From the NCBI RefSeq assembly GCF_014635245.1, contig NZ_BMCP01000003.1, positions 142,531 through 206,530 of the forward strand: DNA of 64,000 nt, in the 5' to 3' direction. Position 1 is the stretch's first letter. The number at the start of each line of letters is the position of its first letter. Below are positions 1 to 9,260 of the stretch, piece by piece. The position numbers were made by a program, and so were the translations under genes. The stretch is from Agaricicola taiwanensis (GTDB lineage: Bacteria > Pseudomonadota > Alphaproteobacteria > Rhizobiales > Methylopilaceae). The notes beneath the pieces are model-generated. The model had not been told where the DNA came from. It saw only the letters and a program-made list of their open reading frames with translations, and did not search any database.

Positions 1-628
1 AGAGCGAATAGGAGATCCAGAGCGGCAGCACCTGCGGAATGACGCCGAAGATGACCTGCTGAATCCGGGACGCACCGGTGACGCGGATGGCCTCCACCGG
101 GCGCGGGTCGATGGCTTCGACGGCTTCGGAAAAGAGTTTGGCCAGGATGCCCGTGGTGTGGATGAAAAGTGCCATGACACCGGCGAAGGGTCCGAGGCCG
201 ACGGCCACCACGAAGAGCACCGCGAAGACCACTTCATGGATGGCGCGGAAGAGGTCCATCAGCCTGCGCACCGGGTGGAGCACCCACCAGGGCACCATGT
301 TGTGCGCGGAAAGGATGCCAAAGGGGATCGATAGCAGGACCGAGAGGAAGGTGCCCCAGAGTGCGATCTGGATAGTGACGGTCATCTCTTCCAGGTAGTA
401 ACGCCACTCGCTGAAATCGGGCTTGAGGAAGCCGCTGGCATAATCGGCCATATTGCCGGCATCGCTGAAGAGATAGGTCCAGCGGCTCATTTCCGCCGGG
501 CCCCAGCTGACGGCCAGGGCAATGGCGAAGACCAGGGCAAGGACGCTCATGCGCCATCCGCCACGATCATGCGCCGGATCTTTCGGCGGAACGGCGGCCC
601 TGCTCTCGGGGAGAATTGCGTCGGTCAT
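1..628 (-). CDS. phnE: Phosphonate ABC transporter permease PhnE (partial, 3' end beyond window)
   Basis: This is the inner-membrane permease of the PhnCDE phosphonate importer. The reading frame is open from an ATG at 628 to the left edge, 209 codons, so the C-terminus lies outside. An N-terminal membrane segment follows about 25 polar residues. A second hydrophobic block begins near the region reading [22 protein letters not shown] cytoplasmic EAA-type loop ([17 protein letters not shown]) docks the ATPase in this family. It follows phnD after 64 bp that contain a GC-rich stem-loop, and GGAAC upstream serves as a weak ribosome site. The identity is firm from position after phnCD and from the EAA loop; E. 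coli PhnE is about 260 residues, so roughly 50 should be missing. Confidence 0.93.
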   Translation of the reverse strand, partial: MTDAILPESRAAVPPKDPAHDRGGWRMSVLALVFAIALAVSWGPAEMSRWTYLFSDAGNMADYASGFLKPDFSEWRYYLEEMTVTIQIALWGTFLSVLLSIPFGILSAHNMVPWWVLHPVRRLMDLFRAIHEVVFAVLFVVAVGLGPFAGVMALFIHTTGILAKLFSEAVEAIDPRPVEAIRVTGASRIQQVIFGVIPQVLPLWISYSL

Positions 629-650
629 GATGGCGGTTCCAATTGAGGGT

Positions 651-674
651 GAGGCGGGCCGATGAGCCCGCCTC
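651..674 (-). terminator. Intercistronic GC-rich stem-loop between phnD and phnE
   Basis: Perfect 9-bp inverted repeat (GAGGCGGGC / GCCCGCCTC) around a 6-nt loop, 19 bp downstream of the phnD stop and 23 bp before phnE. There is no T-tract, so it more likely stabilises upstream mRNA or partly attenuates than fully terminates. Such structures often raise binding-protein levels above those of the permease. Confidence 0.6.
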
Positions 675-692
675 CGGGCACTCGTGTCGGGA

Positions 693-1688
693 TCAGCCGT
701 TGGCGGCGGCGGCGAGCTCGGCCTCGTATTTGGCCTTCTGCTCGGTCAGTTCCTTCACCTTCGCTGCCTTGTCCTCGGCCGACAGCTTGGAGTCCGCTTC
801 GGCCTGGGCGATGTCCTTGGTCAGCTCCATGACGCGGATCGGCAGCAGCTGCTTGTTGCTGGACTCGCGGAACGGCGCCCATTTCAGGCCGGCCAGGATC
901 TTCTTTTCCTTGGCGACGTCACCGGTCGACTTATCGGTGCCGTAGGTCATGAAGAAGTCGCGGATCTTGGTCTTCGTCTCATCCGACAGGTCCTTGCGCC
1001 AGACGATGGGATCTGACGGGATCAGCGGCGAGCGCCAGATCTCGCGGATCTTCGCATAGGCGTCCGGCTTGTTCTGCTTGATGAGGGCCATGTTCTCGGT
1101 GTTGTTGGTGGCTGCATCGACCTGGCGGTTGGCCACCACCATGGCATTTGTCTCATGATTGGCATTGGTGACGTTCTTGAAGCAGGTCTTGGGGTCGATG
1201 CCGCGTGCGCTGAAGACGAAGGTCATCGGCACCAGATAGCCGGAGGTCGAATTGGGATCGCCCAGGCCGAAGTTGAGGGACTGATCGCATTTCAGCACGT
1301 CATCGAGGGTCTTGATGGGGGAATCCTGCGGGACGAGGATCACCGACCAGTAGCCGGGCTCGCCGCCCGCGGGTACGCTCTGGACGAAGACCTCGCCCTC
1401 GGCGCGATCGACGGCTTCCATGGCCGACTTGTTGCCGTACCAGGCGACCTGCACCTTGTTGAAGCGCATGCCTTCGACGATGCCGGCATAGTCGGAGGCA
1501 AAGAACGGCTTGATCTCGAGACCGGTCTTCGCCTTCATGTCGTCAAGCAGCGGCTGCCAGCTGGTCTTGAGGTTCTGCTGCGATTCCGTCGAGATGATGC
1601 CGAAGTTGATGGCATCCTGGGCCTGAGCCGCAGCGGTCATCGTCAAGGCGAACGACATCGCCGCGATGCTTTTCAGTGTCGCGTTCAT
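693..1688 (-). CDS. phnD: Phosphonate ABC transporter periplasmic binding protein PhnD
   Basis: Captures phosphonates in the periplasm and delivers them to PhnE/PhnC. The 331 residues start with a Sec signal peptide (hydrophobic residues 8-19, cleavage probably after AQA at about 23). A mature type II binding fold follows, with the family's [12 protein letters not shown] segment near residue 82. The C-terminal 50 residues are a charged, Ala/Lys/Glu-rich helix, as in E. coli PhnD, where that helix mediates dimerisation. It lies 22 bp after phnC and before phnE in a single minus-strand operon with the C-P lyase genes. Length and motifs are normal for the family. Confidence 0.96.
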   Translation of the reverse strand: MNATLKSIAAMSFALTMTAAAQAQDAINFGIISTESQQNLKTSWQPLLDDMKAKTGLEIKPFFASDYAGIVEGMRFNKVQVAWYGNKSAMEAVDRAEGEVFVQSVPAGGEPGYWSVILVPQDSPIKTLDDVLKCDQSLNFGLGDPNSTSGYLVPMTFVFSARGIDPKTCFKNVTNANHETNAMVVANRQVDAATNNTENMALIKQNKPDAYAKIREIWRSPLIPSDPIVWRKDLSDETKTKIRDFFMTYGTDKSTGDVAKEKKILAGLKWAPFRESSNKQLLPIRVMELTKDIAQAEADSKLSAEDKAAKVKELTEQKAKYEAELAAAANG

Positions 1689-1710
1689 GTGACTTCTCCG
1701 GTTGATTGGA

Positions 1711-2553
1711 TCAGGCGGACATCAGCGCCGTCTGATAGTTTCTCGGCTCCGCCTTGTGTGGGGGAGCCATCTGCTCCGCCGGAGCATCCGGCAGCACGAG
1801 TTCTTCCGACGCCGAACCATAGAGTTCGGCGAGGAAATCGTTGGAAAGGGCGGTGGAGGGGCCATCGTAGACGATGGCGCCGTCGCGCATGGCGACCGTC
1901 CGCTTGCAGTAGCGGCGCGCATATTCAACCTGATGCAGCGACACCAGGACGGTGATGTTGTCCTTGCCGTTGATGTCGGCGAGGACATCCATGACGCGGC
2001 GCGCGGACGAGGGATCAAGGGCGGAGATCGGCTCGTCGGCGATCAGGATCTCAGCCTCCTGCACCAGGGTGCGGGCGATGGCCGCACGCTGCTGCTGGCC
2101 GCCGGAAAGGGTGGACGATCGCTGCCGCGCCACCTGGGGGATTCCCACCCGCGCCAGCGCCGCCTGCGCCTTTTCCTTTTCATGCCGATTGAACAGGCCG
2201 AGCGTGCCGCGCCAGCGAGGCGCGCGTCCAAGATGCCCGATCAACACATTGGTGAGGACCGACAGCCGCCCGACGAGATTGAACTGCTGAAAGATCACGG
2301 CGACTTTGCCGCGACGCGCGTGACCGGACATCCGGCCGCCGGCCTGCGAGACCTGGCCGAGGACCTCGACCTTGCCGCTGGCGCCGTCGCCTGTCTCCAG
2401 GCCGGCGATGTGCCGGATCAGCGTGCTCTTGCCGGAGCCGGAGGCGCCGATCAGCGCGACCATCTCGCCACGTGCCAAGGTCAGGCTGACTTCCTTCAGC
2501 GCCTGCACCGCGCCATAGCTTTTGGAAAGATTGGAAACTGTGATCGCTGTCAT
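1711..2553 (-). CDS. phnC: Phosphonate ABC transporter ATP-binding protein PhnC
   Basis: Cytoplasmic ATPase that powers phosphonate import through PhnE. Among 280 residues it has Walker [10 protein letters not shown] (about 36-44), the ABC signature LSGGQQQR followed by AAIARTLV, Walker [13 protein letters not shown] and the switch His in VSLHQVEYA. Its ATG overlaps the phnL stop in an ATGA arrangement, which implies translational coupling of the transporter to the lyase operon. The C-terminal 35 residues are Pro-rich and variable. Confidence 0.96.
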   Translation of the reverse strand: MTAITVSNLSKSYGAVQALKEVSLTLARGEMVALIGASGSGKSTLIRHIAGLETGDGASGKVEVLGQVSQAGGRMSGHARRGKVAVIFQQFNLVGRLSVLTNVLIGHLGRAPRWRGTLGLFNRHEKEKAQAALARVGIPQVARQRSSTLSGGQQQRAAIARTLVQEAEILIADEPISALDPSSARRVMDVLADINGKDNITVLVSLHQVEYARRYCKRTVAMRDGAIVYDGPSTALSNDFLAELYGSASEELVLPDAPAEQMAPPHKAEPRNYQTALMSA

Positions 2554-3386
2554 CGTTGTGGTCCCCTAAATTGCTCTTCTTGAAGAGATGCAGAGGTTTG
2601 TTGTGAGCTGCCGTGACGTTCCGATGAAGGTTCTGTGACCGCTTCGATTTTCTTTCGGGCGGAAAACGAGGAGACATCGATCGTTCGTGTGACGACCGCA
2701 TCCCGGACCGGTTGATCATGGAAGATGCCCAGAACGCCGGTGCCGGCCTGCAGCTTCTCCTTGATCAACGCGATCACGACGTCGCGATTGGCCGCGTCCA
2801 GCGAGGCTGTCGGTTCATCCAGGAGCAGAACGGGATGATCGGTGATGAAGCCGCGCGCGATGTTGACCCGCTGTTTCTCGCCGCCGGAGAAGGTGGCCGG
2901 CGGCAGTCCGAACAGCGCGGACGGCAGATGGAGACGATCGAGCAGGGCGGTGGCCCGCTCCCGTGCCTCATCAGGGTCCGTGCCACGCGAAATCAGCGGT
3001 TCAGCGACGATATCGAGCGCCGAGACCCGGGGCACCGCCCGCAGGAACTGGCTGACGTAGCCGATGCTGTCGCGCCGCAGATCCAGAATGAGCCGCGGAT
3101 CGCCGCCGCCGAGATCGTCCAGTTCGCCGGTCCTGCGGTTGCGGACCAGGATCTGGCCGCCGTCAATGGCGTAGTTGCCGTAGACCATGCGCAGGATCGA
3201 AGATTTTCCGACGCCGGAGGGGCCGCCGAGCACGAGGCACTCGCCCGGGTGAAGCGCGAAGCCCACATCTTCAACCACGGGCAGGCGGATGCCGCCGCGC
3301 AGGTGCATGGTGAAGGACTTGGCGACGCCTGAGGCCGAAAGCAGGGCGCTCTGAGGCATGGAGCCGGTGGGTTGATGAAATGTCAT
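2550..3386 (-). CDS. phnL: C-P lyase ABC-type protein PhnL
   Basis: PhnL is an ABC-type ATPase-like protein needed for the C-P lyase pathway. It associates with the PhnGHIJK core and is not part of a transporter. The chosen ATG at 3386 gives 278 residues, lies 1 bp after the phnK stop, and has GGAGAG about 5 nt upstream. A longer frame to 3443 would run 54 bp into phnK and is disfavoured. Walker [10 protein letters not shown], the signature [15 protein letters not shown] and Walker [13 protein letters not shown] are all present. The C-terminal 45 residues are polar and low in complexity, beyond the roughly 230 residues usual for PhnL. Confidence 0.93.
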   Translation of the reverse strand: MTFHQPTGSMPQSALLSASGVAKSFTMHLRGGIRLPVVEDVGFALHPGECLVLGGPSGVGKSSILRMVYGNYAIDGGQILVRNRRTGELDDLGGGDPRLILDLRRDSIGYVSQFLRAVPRVSALDIVAEPLISRGTDPDEARERATALLDRLHLPSALFGLPPATFSGGEKQRVNIARGFITDHPVLLLDEPTASLDAANRDVVIALIKEKLQAGTGVLGIFHDQPVRDAVVTRTIDVSSFSARKKIEAVTEPSSERHGSSQQTSASLQEEQFRGPQR

Positions 3387-3387
3387 C

Positions 3388-4167
3388 TCAGCTCTCCGGG
3401 ATCGAGGCGACGAGAAGCTGCGTGTAGGGATGGCGTGGGTCATCGAGCACCCGGTCCGTCAGCCCTGACTCCACGACGCGGCCGCTCTTCATGACGATCA
3501 TGCGCTGCGACAGGAGCCGCGCGACCGCGAGGTCGTGCGTGACGATGATCACCGCAAGGTCGAGTTCGGACACGAGCGAGCGCAGGAGGTCGAGGACGCG
3601 GGCCTGGACCGAAACATCAAGGCCTCCGGTCGGTTCGTCCATGAAGATGAGCCGGGGGCGGGTGACGAGATTGCGCGCGATCTGCAGGCGCTGGCGCATG
3701 CCGCCGGAGAAGGCGACGGGCTGATCATCGATCCGCTCCGCCGCGATCTCGACGCGCGACAGCCATTCGGTGGCCGTGTGCCGGATCTCGCCATAGTGCC
3801 GTTCGCCGACCGCCATCAGCCGTTCGCCCACATTGGCGCCCGCGGAGACACGCATGCGCAGGCCGTCGGCGGGGTTCTGGTGCACAAAGCCCCAGTCGGT
3901 GCGCATCAGGAAGCGCCGCTCGGCTTCCGAGAGGTCGTCGAGGTCAGGGAAACGGCCGTCCCGCATCCGGTAGAGGACCTGCCCGGAGGAACGATCCAGC
4001 CGGCCGGAAATGCAGTTGAGCAGCGTGGTCTTTCCGGACCCGGATTCGCCGACGATGGCCAGTACTTCGCCCGGCCAGAGGTCGAAGGAGACGTCCGTAC
4101 AGCCGATGAAGGTGCCATAGCGCTTTTCCAGCGCGCGGACCGAGAGGATGGGGGAAGTCGTCATCAC
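3388..4167 (-). CDS. phnK: C-P lyase ABC-type protein PhnK
   Basis: PhnK binds the PhnG2H2I2J2 core complex of C-P lyase and uses an ABC ATPase fold to drive its cycle. Its 259 residues carry Walker A GESGSGKTT, the signature FSGGMRQRLQIARNL, Walker B LIFMDEPTGGLD and the switch His in IIVTHDLAVAR. This is the normal length. The start overlaps the phnJ stop (ATGA), so PhnJ and PhnK, which touch in the complex, are translationally coupled. Confidence 0.96.
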   Translation of the reverse strand: MMTTSPILSVRALEKRYGTFIGCTDVSFDLWPGEVLAIVGESGSGKTTLLNCISGRLDRSSGQVLYRMRDGRFPDLDDLSEAERRFLMRTDWGFVHQNPADGLRMRVSAGANVGERLMAVGERHYGEIRHTATEWLSRVEIAAERIDDQPVAFSGGMRQRLQIARNLVTRPRLIFMDEPTGGLDVSVQARVLDLLRSLVSELDLAVIIVTHDLAVARLLSQRMIVMKSGRVVESGLTDRVLDDPRHPYTQLLVASIPES

Positions 4168-5042
4168 ACCGTCTCCGTCACATCATGCGCTGCCGGTTCG
4201 GGGCTGTGCCCCTCGGCACGACGCGTCTCGCAATGGTCGGTGTCGGAGCAGACGAACATCCGGCCGCCGCGGTCGTCGGTCACGACCTCATCGAGATAGA
4301 CGCCCCTGGCGTTGCACAGAGCGCAGGGCGCATCGAAGCGCTGCACGGAGAAGGGGTGATCCTCGAAATCGAGACTGACCACCTTGGTGAAGGGCGGCAG
4401 GGCATAAATGCGTTTCTCGCGCCCGGCGCCGAACAGCTGCAGCGCCGGCGAATTGTGCATCTTGGGATTGTCGAACTTGGGAATGGGCGAGGGGTCCATG
4501 ACGTAGCGGTCCTCGACCTTGACCGGATAGGCATAGGTGGTCGCGATATGGCCGTGCTGGGCGATGTCTTCGTAGAGCTTGACGTGGACAAGGCCGTATT
4601 CCTCAAGCCCGTGCATGAGACGGGTTTCCGTCTCGCGCGGCTCGAGGAAGCGGAGCGGTTCGGGGATCGGCACCTGGTAGACGATGATCTGCCCCGCTTT
4701 CAGCGGTGTTTCCGGAATGCGGTGGCGCGTCTGCACGATGGTGGCATCTGGCATCCTGGTGGTGGTGGCGACACCGGCGGTCTTGGCGAAGAAGGAGCGG
4801 ATGGAGACCGCGTTGGTGGTGTCATCCGCGCCCTGATCGATGACCTTGAGCACGTCGTCCGGTCCCAGGATGGCGGCGGTGACCTGAACGCCGCCGGTAC
4901 CCCAGCCGTAGGGCATGGGCATTTCCCTGGAGGCGAAGGGCACCTGATAGCCGGGGATGGCGATGGCCTTCAGGATCGCCCGGCGGATCATGCGTTTGGT
5001 CTGTTCGTCGAGATAGGCGAAGTTGTAGCTTGGGAGGGTCAT
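4164..5042 (-). CDS. phnJ: Alpha-D-ribose 1-methylphosphonate 5-phosphate C-P lyase PhnJ
   Basis: This radical-SAM enzyme cleaves the carbon-phosphorus bond of ribose 1-alkylphosphonate 5-phosphate, releasing the alkane and a cyclic ribose phosphate. The 292 residues hold the unusual PhnJ cysteine pattern CX2CX21CX5C at C240, C243, C265 and C271. In E. coli the first three bind the 4Fe-4S cluster and the fourth forms the thiyl radical. The conserved glycine (Gly32 in E. coli) corresponds to G31 in AIPGYQVP. All catalytic residues are intact, so the enzyme should be functional. It is coupled by 4-bp overlaps to phnI upstream and phnK downstream. Confidence 0.98.
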   Translation of the reverse strand: MTLPSYNFAYLDEQTKRMIRRAILKAIAIPGYQVPFASREMPMPYGWGTGGVQVTAAILGPDDVLKVIDQGADDTTNAVSIRSFFAKTAGVATTTRMPDATIVQTRHRIPETPLKAGQIIVYQVPIPEPLRFLEPRETETRLMHGLEEYGLVHVKLYEDIAQHGHIATTYAYPVKVEDRYVMDPSPIPKFDNPKMHNSPALQLFGAGREKRIYALPPFTKVVSLDFEDHPFSVQRFDAPCALCNARGVYLDEVVTDDRGGRMFVCSDTDHCETRRAEGHSPEPAAHDVTETV

Positions 5043-6130
5043 TCCGCGGCCTCCTGGCTCTCTGCGCGTTCAGCATCTTCGCGCCTGAGGAGGCGCAACA
5101 GATCCAGTTCAGCCTGGAAGTCGACGTAGTGCGGCAGCTTCAGGTGTTCGACGAAGCCGGTGGCCTGGACATTGTCGCAGTGCTCCAGGACGAATTCCTC
5201 GTCCTGCGCCGGGGCCATGCGCTGTTCGCCGAATTCATCGGCGCGCAGAGCGCGGTCGACCAGGCTCATGGCCATGGCCTTGCGTTCGGATTGGCCGAAC
5301 ACCAGCCCATATCCACGAGTGAAACGCGGCCCTTCGCCGTCGGTGTTCTTGAACTGCGAGACCATCTGGCATTCGGTGATGCGGATGCGGCCGATGGAGA
5401 TGGCGAAACCGAGTTCCGGCATTTCGACCTCCACCTCCACCAGCCCTACGCGGATCTCGCCGACGAAGGGGTGGGTGCGGCCATAGCCGCGCTGGGTGGA
5501 GTAGCCGAGCGACAGGAGAAAGCCTTCATCTCCTCGGGCCAGCGCCTGCAGCCTGAGGTCGCGGGCCGCCGGATAATCTGTCGGATCCCGCGTCAGATCG
5601 GCCGGTTCGGAATCGGACTGCCCATCCGGCTCGATCAGTCCCTCGTCGTTGAGGATGTCCATGACCCGGGGGCAGCTTTCGCGCTCCCTTCGCGGCTGAC
5701 GCTGCGGCGCGGCCACCTCCTCGTCGGTGGCCATGGCGGGGTCTATCAGGCGATGGGTGTAATCGAACGTCGGGCCGAGCAACTGACCGCCTGGGATGTC
5801 CTTGTAGGTGGCGGAGACGCGCCGTTCGATCTGCATTCTGGACGTGTCGATGGGGCGCGAATAGCCGAAGCGCGGCAGCGTGGTGCGATAGGCGCGCAGC
5901 AGGAAGATCGCCTCGATCAGATCGCCACGCGACTGGCGCACAGCCATGGCCGCGAGATCGGGATCGTAAAGCGACCCTTCCGCCATGACGCGATCGACCG
6001 CCAGCGACAGCTGCCCGGCAATCTGCTCCAGGGAGAGCGCCGGAACGGCGCGATCTCCACGGCGCCGGTCGGCCAGAAGCCTGTGCGCCTGCTCGATGGC
6101 GGCCTCGCCGCCCTTTACGGCCACATACAT
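5039..6130 (-). CDS. phnI: C-P lyase core subunit PhnI
   Basis: PhnI is the nucleosidase subunit. With PhnG and PhnH it displaces adenine from ATP by phosphonate to give ribose 1-phosphonate 5-triphosphate. The 363-residue length is typical. The start MYVAVKGGEAAI is the usual PhnI N-terminus, and the block PRFGYSRPIDTSRMQIERR near 85-105 is strongly conserved in the family. The ATG at 6130 follows the phnH stop by 4 bp. Confidence 0.96.
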   Translation of the reverse strand: MYVAVKGGEAAIEQAHRLLADRRRGDRAVPALSLEQIAGQLSLAVDRVMAEGSLYDPDLAAMAVRQSRGDLIEAIFLLRAYRTTLPRFGYSRPIDTSRMQIERRVSATYKDIPGGQLLGPTFDYTHRLIDPAMATDEEVAAPQRQPRRERESCPRVMDILNDEGLIEPDGQSDSEPADLTRDPTDYPAARDLRLQALARGDEGFLLSLGYSTQRGYGRTHPFVGEIRVGLVEVEVEMPELGFAISIGRIRITECQMVSQFKNTDGEGPRFTRGYGLVFGQSERKAMAMSLVDRALRADEFGEQRMAPAQDEEFVLEHCDNVQATGFVEHLKLPHYVDFQAELDLLRLLRREDAERAESQEAAE

Positions 6131-6134
6131 CGCC

Positions 6135-6743
6135 TCAGGCCTCTTCGATAAGGGTTGTTCGTGGCAGCGCGACAGCTTCCGGCCCGCAGACCAGAATGAG
6201 ATCGAAGCTCAGGGGGAAGTGCGCCGCATTGGCCGCCATGACGGCACAGAAATGGGCCGGAAGGCCGCTGGCCGACATGAAAGCGTGATCCTTGATGCCG
6301 GGGCCGCTTAGCCGCAGGCGGCTCCCTTCGGAAAGAGAGGACACCGGGCAAAGCAGGGTGGCGGAACGATCGGGATAGGTGGCGGTGCCGATGGGAAAGC
6401 GGTCCCATGACGAGGCGTTCGTCCTGGACGAGAGCACCGCGAAGGCGGCCTCTTCGGGCGCCTCGACAATCGGCGCGCCTGTCTGAAACGACACCCAGGC
6501 CGCGGCCGTCGCCATCTCGTCCGGCGCTTCCATCCACACGGGCGTGTCATAGTCGGCCAAGGCGGCAAGCGTGGCCGCCGCGGCCGGCCCGAGCGGTGCC
6601 GGGGCAACAGCGGCGGCGCCGAAATCGACGCGGGTGCCGGGGCGGGCGAAGGCGTCCATCAGCGCCCGGAAGACGCTCTGGGACGCCATGACAGCGTCGG
6701 CGAAACCGCCATCGTATTCCGCGCCTGTCGTCATGGGGACCAT
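6135..6743 (-). CDS. phnH: C-P lyase core subunit PhnH
   Basis: PhnH is part of the PhnGHIJ core and is required for transfer of phosphonate to ATP. The start at 6743 (MVPMTTG) makes a TGATG junction with the phnG stop and yields 202 residues, close to the 194 of E. coli. A longer frame up to 6875 lies inside phnG and is an artefact. Conserved pieces include FRALMDAFARPGT near 25, LCPVSSL and the LSGPGIKDHAF region. A second in-frame ATG three codons later is an alternative start. Confidence 0.94.
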   Translation of the reverse strand: MVPMTTGAEYDGGFADAVMASQSVFRALMDAFARPGTRVDFGAAAVAPAPLGPAAAATLAALADYDTPVWMEAPDEMATAAAWVSFQTGAPIVEAPEEAAFAVLSSRTNASSWDRFPIGTATYPDRSATLLCPVSSLSEGSRLRLSGPGIKDHAFMSASGLPAHFCAVMAANAAHFPLSFDLILVCGPEAVALPRTTLIEEA

Positions 6744-7204
6744 CAGTCTTCCCCCCGCACCAGCGTGAAGAAGTTCACCCGGGTCGCCTCCGTCTCCTCG
6801 GCCAGGCGGCACTCGGCGTCGTTCTGGAGTTGGCGCGCGGGTATGACGATTTCGTCGTCGATCCGCTGGACCCATTCAGGCAGCTGCCGGAGCGCATCCA
6901 GATGCGCGACCATGCGAGCCTTCTCCCCGTCCCGGCCCAGCACGACGGCATGGCCGATCTCGCCGCCCGCGAGTTTGACGGTGGCGCGAGTAACGCTGGC
7001 CTCCCCGAGATTGAAGGCGGCGCCACCGCCTCCGGCGCGGCCGCGCACCATCACCGCGCCGATCTCCGGCCCGCGGACGGGAAGGGAGGCCGGGGCAACC
7101 TCCGCGAGGCGTGCATAGCGCTCGGCCAGCCGGGCGGCAGGCATCGCCGCCATCGCCTCGAGCGCCCGCCTGCGGTCCGCTGTCTGTTGCTCGGTATTCA
7201 TCAT
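6743..7204 (-). CDS. phnG: C-P lyase core subunit PhnG
   Basis: PhnG is the first gene of the minus-strand C-P lyase operon and works with PhnH and PhnI in ribosylation of the phosphonate. The ATG at 7204 (MMNTEQQ, 153 residues) is chosen because GGGAA lies 5 nt upstream. An upstream ATG at 7216 would overlap that ribosome site and almost touch the operator. The signature VRGRAGGGGAAFNLGE sits mid-protein, and the C-terminal TRVNFFTLVRGED is the conserved PhnG ending. Length matches the family (about 150). Confidence 0.94.
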   Translation of the reverse strand: MMNTEQQTADRRRALEAMAAMPAARLAERYARLAEVAPASLPVRGPEIGAVMVRGRAGGGGAAFNLGEASVTRATVKLAGGEIGHAVVLGRDGEKARMVAHLDALRQLPEWVQRIDDEIVIPARQLQNDAECRLAEETEATRVNFFTLVRGED

Positions 7205-7218
7205 CCGCGTTCCCATAT

Positions 7219-7238
7219 TTGTCTATTTGTGTAGACAA
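7219..7238. promoter_or_regulatory. Probable PhnF operator in the phnF-phnG divergent region
   Basis: Perfect inverted repeat TTGTCTA-N6-TAGACAA, centred 24 bp upstream of the chosen phnG start and 88 bp upstream of phnF. GntR/HutC-type regulators such as PhnF bind short dyads of this size as dimers. Its position between the divergent regulator and operon fits repression of phnG and autoregulation of phnF. Assignment to PhnF is inference. Confidence 0.72.
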
Positions 7239-7316
7239 CTAGTCTGATGCCCGATATGAACGCGCTTGCATGACGGCCTGATGACATCTTCGGGCTTCGG
7301 ATGATTGGGGCAGCGC

Positions 7317-8039
7317 GTGAACGGAACGGATGATGGAATTTCCCGCTGGCGGCGGGTGGCCGACGGCATTCGTGAGTGGGTGCGGGATGGCAGCATCACC
7401 GATCAGCTGCCGCCGGAGGTGGAACTGGCGGCTCGCTTCGGCGTCAACCGCCACACCGTGCGCCGGGCCATCGCGGCCCTGACGGCCGAGGGCCTGCTGC
7501 GGGCCGAACGGGGCCGGGGCACCTTCCTTAACGCCGTGGCGCCGCGCATCATCTATCCGGTGGGCGAGCGTGCCCGCTTCTCGGAAAGCATGGTGCAGCA
7601 GTCGCTTGAACCGCGCGGGCGGTTGATCAAGGCAGAGCGGGTCGCCGCCAAAAGCTCCGTCGCCGCGCTGCTCGACTGTCGGCCGGGCACGCCGCTGCAC
7701 CGGTTGGAACGCCTCGCGGTGGTCGAGGGAATGCCCCTGTCGCGCTCCACATCCTATTTCGTGGCGGAGCGCTTCCCGGACATCATCTCGGCCTATGCGG
7801 AAACCGGTTCGGTCACGGAGGCGCTGCGCCGCCATGGCGTCACCGATTACCGCCGCCGGGAAACGCGCATCACGGCAACGCGCATCTCGGCAGGAGACGC
7901 GGAATATCTCAACTGCACCAGCGACAGCATCGTGCTGGTGAGCAATGCCATCGACGTCGATCTCGAAGGAAAGCCCGTGCAGGCGATCCGCACGCGCTTC
8001 CTCGCGGACCGCATGGAGCTCGTGTTCGCCGCATCGTGA
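7317..8039 (+). CDS. phnF: GntR/HutC-family regulator PhnF
   Basis: Likely ligand-responsive repressor of the divergent C-P lyase operon. The N-terminal winged helix has the helix-turn-helix LAARFGVNRHTVRRAIAAL, followed by the wing RGRGTFL. The C-terminal half is a UTRA effector domain. GTG at 7317 is preferred (240 residues) because GGGG lies 6 nt upstream; a TTG at 7305 is the upstream alternative. It faces the ATPase gene at 8145-9260 in convergent orientation across 105 bp where I see no strong terminator. Confidence 0.9.
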   Translation: MNGTDDGISRWRRVADGIREWVRDGSITDQLPPEVELAARFGVNRHTVRRAIAALTAEGLLRAERGRGTFLNAVAPRIIYPVGERARFSESMVQQSLEPRGRLIKAERVAAKSSVAALLDCRPGTPLHRLERLAVVEGMPLSRSTSYFVAERFPDIISAYAETGSVTEALRRHGVTDYRRRETRITATRISAGDAEYLNCTSDSIVLVSNAIDVDLEGKPVQAIRTRFLADRMELVFAAS

Positions 8040-8144
8040 CGGCGGCTATTGGTCGATGGGCGCCGTCGGTGCAGAAGTTGAAGGCCCCGCGCGCCGCACC
8101 TTATTGCCACCAACAGCCATAAGTAGCCACTGTGAGCCAGTTTC

Positions 8145-9260
8145 TTACGCCAGCCAGAGGGTCGCCTTTTCGGTCAGGCGCACCTGCACCCTGTCGCCAA
8201 GCTCGTAAAGGTGCACTCCGTTCTGGAAGACCTCGTCGATGATGATCTCGGTGCCCCCGACCTCGATGCCGTATCGTGTAAAAGATCCCAGGAACTCGCG
8301 GCGTATGATGCTGCCGCCGATGCTGCCGGCGGACGGTTCGGTGGAGGCAGGGCCGAGGCTTGCGGCCTGAGGCCGGAACACCAACTGTGCATCCGCCGGA
8401 ACCACAGCTTCGGGCGGAATGACGATCTGCCCGCGGCCGGCAATGTTGAAGGTGCGATCAGCGCCCTCGCCGGTGACCTTCCCCTTCAGCACATTCGCCG
8501 TCCCGAGAAAGGTCGCGACGAAGAGGTTGGCCGGTCGTTCGTAGAGCTCCATCGGGGTTCCAACCTGCTGGATGACGCCGTCATTCATGACCGCGATGCG
8601 ATCGCAGACGGCATTCGCCTCTTCCTGATCATGCGTCACGAAGATGGTGGTGAGGCCAAGGCGTTGCTGGAGATCACGCAGTTCCCGGCGCACCTGGACC
8701 CGCATCTTGGCATCGAGGTTGGATAGCGGCTCATCCAGCAGCAGCACCTTGGGCTCGATCACGATGGTGCGTGCCAGGGCGACCCGCTGCTGCTGTCCGC
8801 CCGAAAGCTGGGACGGCCGCCGGTCGGCGAGGTGCGAAAGCCCCACCAGCGCCAGTGCCGCATCCACCCGACGGTTGATCTCGGCCCGCGGCAGCCGGCG
8901 CTCCTCCAGCCCGAACGCGAGGTTGGCTCGGACCGTCATATGGGGCCAGAGCGCGTAGTTCTGGAAGACAAGTCCAACATTACGCTTCCACGGCGGCAGG
9001 TCGCCGATGTCACTGCCGTTGATGAGCACACGGCCGCTGCGCGCCGTGTTGAAGCCGGCGATGAGGCGCAGAAGGGTGGTCTTGCCGCATCCCGACGGGC
9101 CCAGGAAGGCGAAGAATTCCCCTGGCTCGATGGTGAGGTTGATGTCCTTGAGAACGTGGTGCTCGCCATAGGAGACATGCACGCCCTCCACGCGCACATC
9201 CACCGGCGCGACCTGGATGGCCTCGGCGGCGGTATCGGCCGGCCCGCTCTGCATGTTCAT
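8145..9260 (-). CDS. ABC transporter ATP-binding protein, putative 2-aminoethylphosphonate/iron(III) type
   Basis: ATPase of a three-gene importer. The ATG at 9260 overlaps the permease stop (ATGA) and gives 371 residues. Walker [10 protein letters not shown], signature [14 protein letters not shown], Walker [15 protein letters not shown] and switch VTHDQEEA are followed by a C-terminal TOBE-like domain (about 290-371). The organisation of ATPase, double permease and COG1840-type binding protein matches both Fe(III) (FbpABC) and the putative 2-aminoethylphosphonate (PhnSTU-like) families. Location beside C-P lyase favours a phosphonate substrate, but sequence alone does not settle this. Confidence 0.85.
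   Translation of the reverse strand: MNMQSGPADTAAEAIQVAPVDVRVEGVHVSYGEHHVLKDINLTIEPGEFFAFLGPSGCGKTTLLRLIAGFNTARSGRVLINGSDIGDLPPWKRNVGLVFQNYALWPHMTVRANLAFGLEERRLPRAEINRRVDAALALVGLSHLADRRPSQLSGGQQQRVALARTIVIEPKVLLLDEPLSNLDAKMRVQVRRELRDLQQRLGLTTIFVTHDQEEANAVCDRIAVMNDGVIQQVGTPMELYERPANLFVATFLGTANVLKGKVTGEGADRTFNIAGRGQIVIPPEAVVPADAQLVFRPQAASLGPASTEPSAGSIGGSIIRREFLGSFTRYGIEVGGTEIIIDEVFQNGVHLYELGDRVQVRLTEKATLWLA

Noticed and set aside
1..7204. phnM and phnN, expected partners of the C-P lyase operon
   Set aside because: Neither is present in the window; they may lie beyond the left edge after phnE, so their absence is not reported as a loss.
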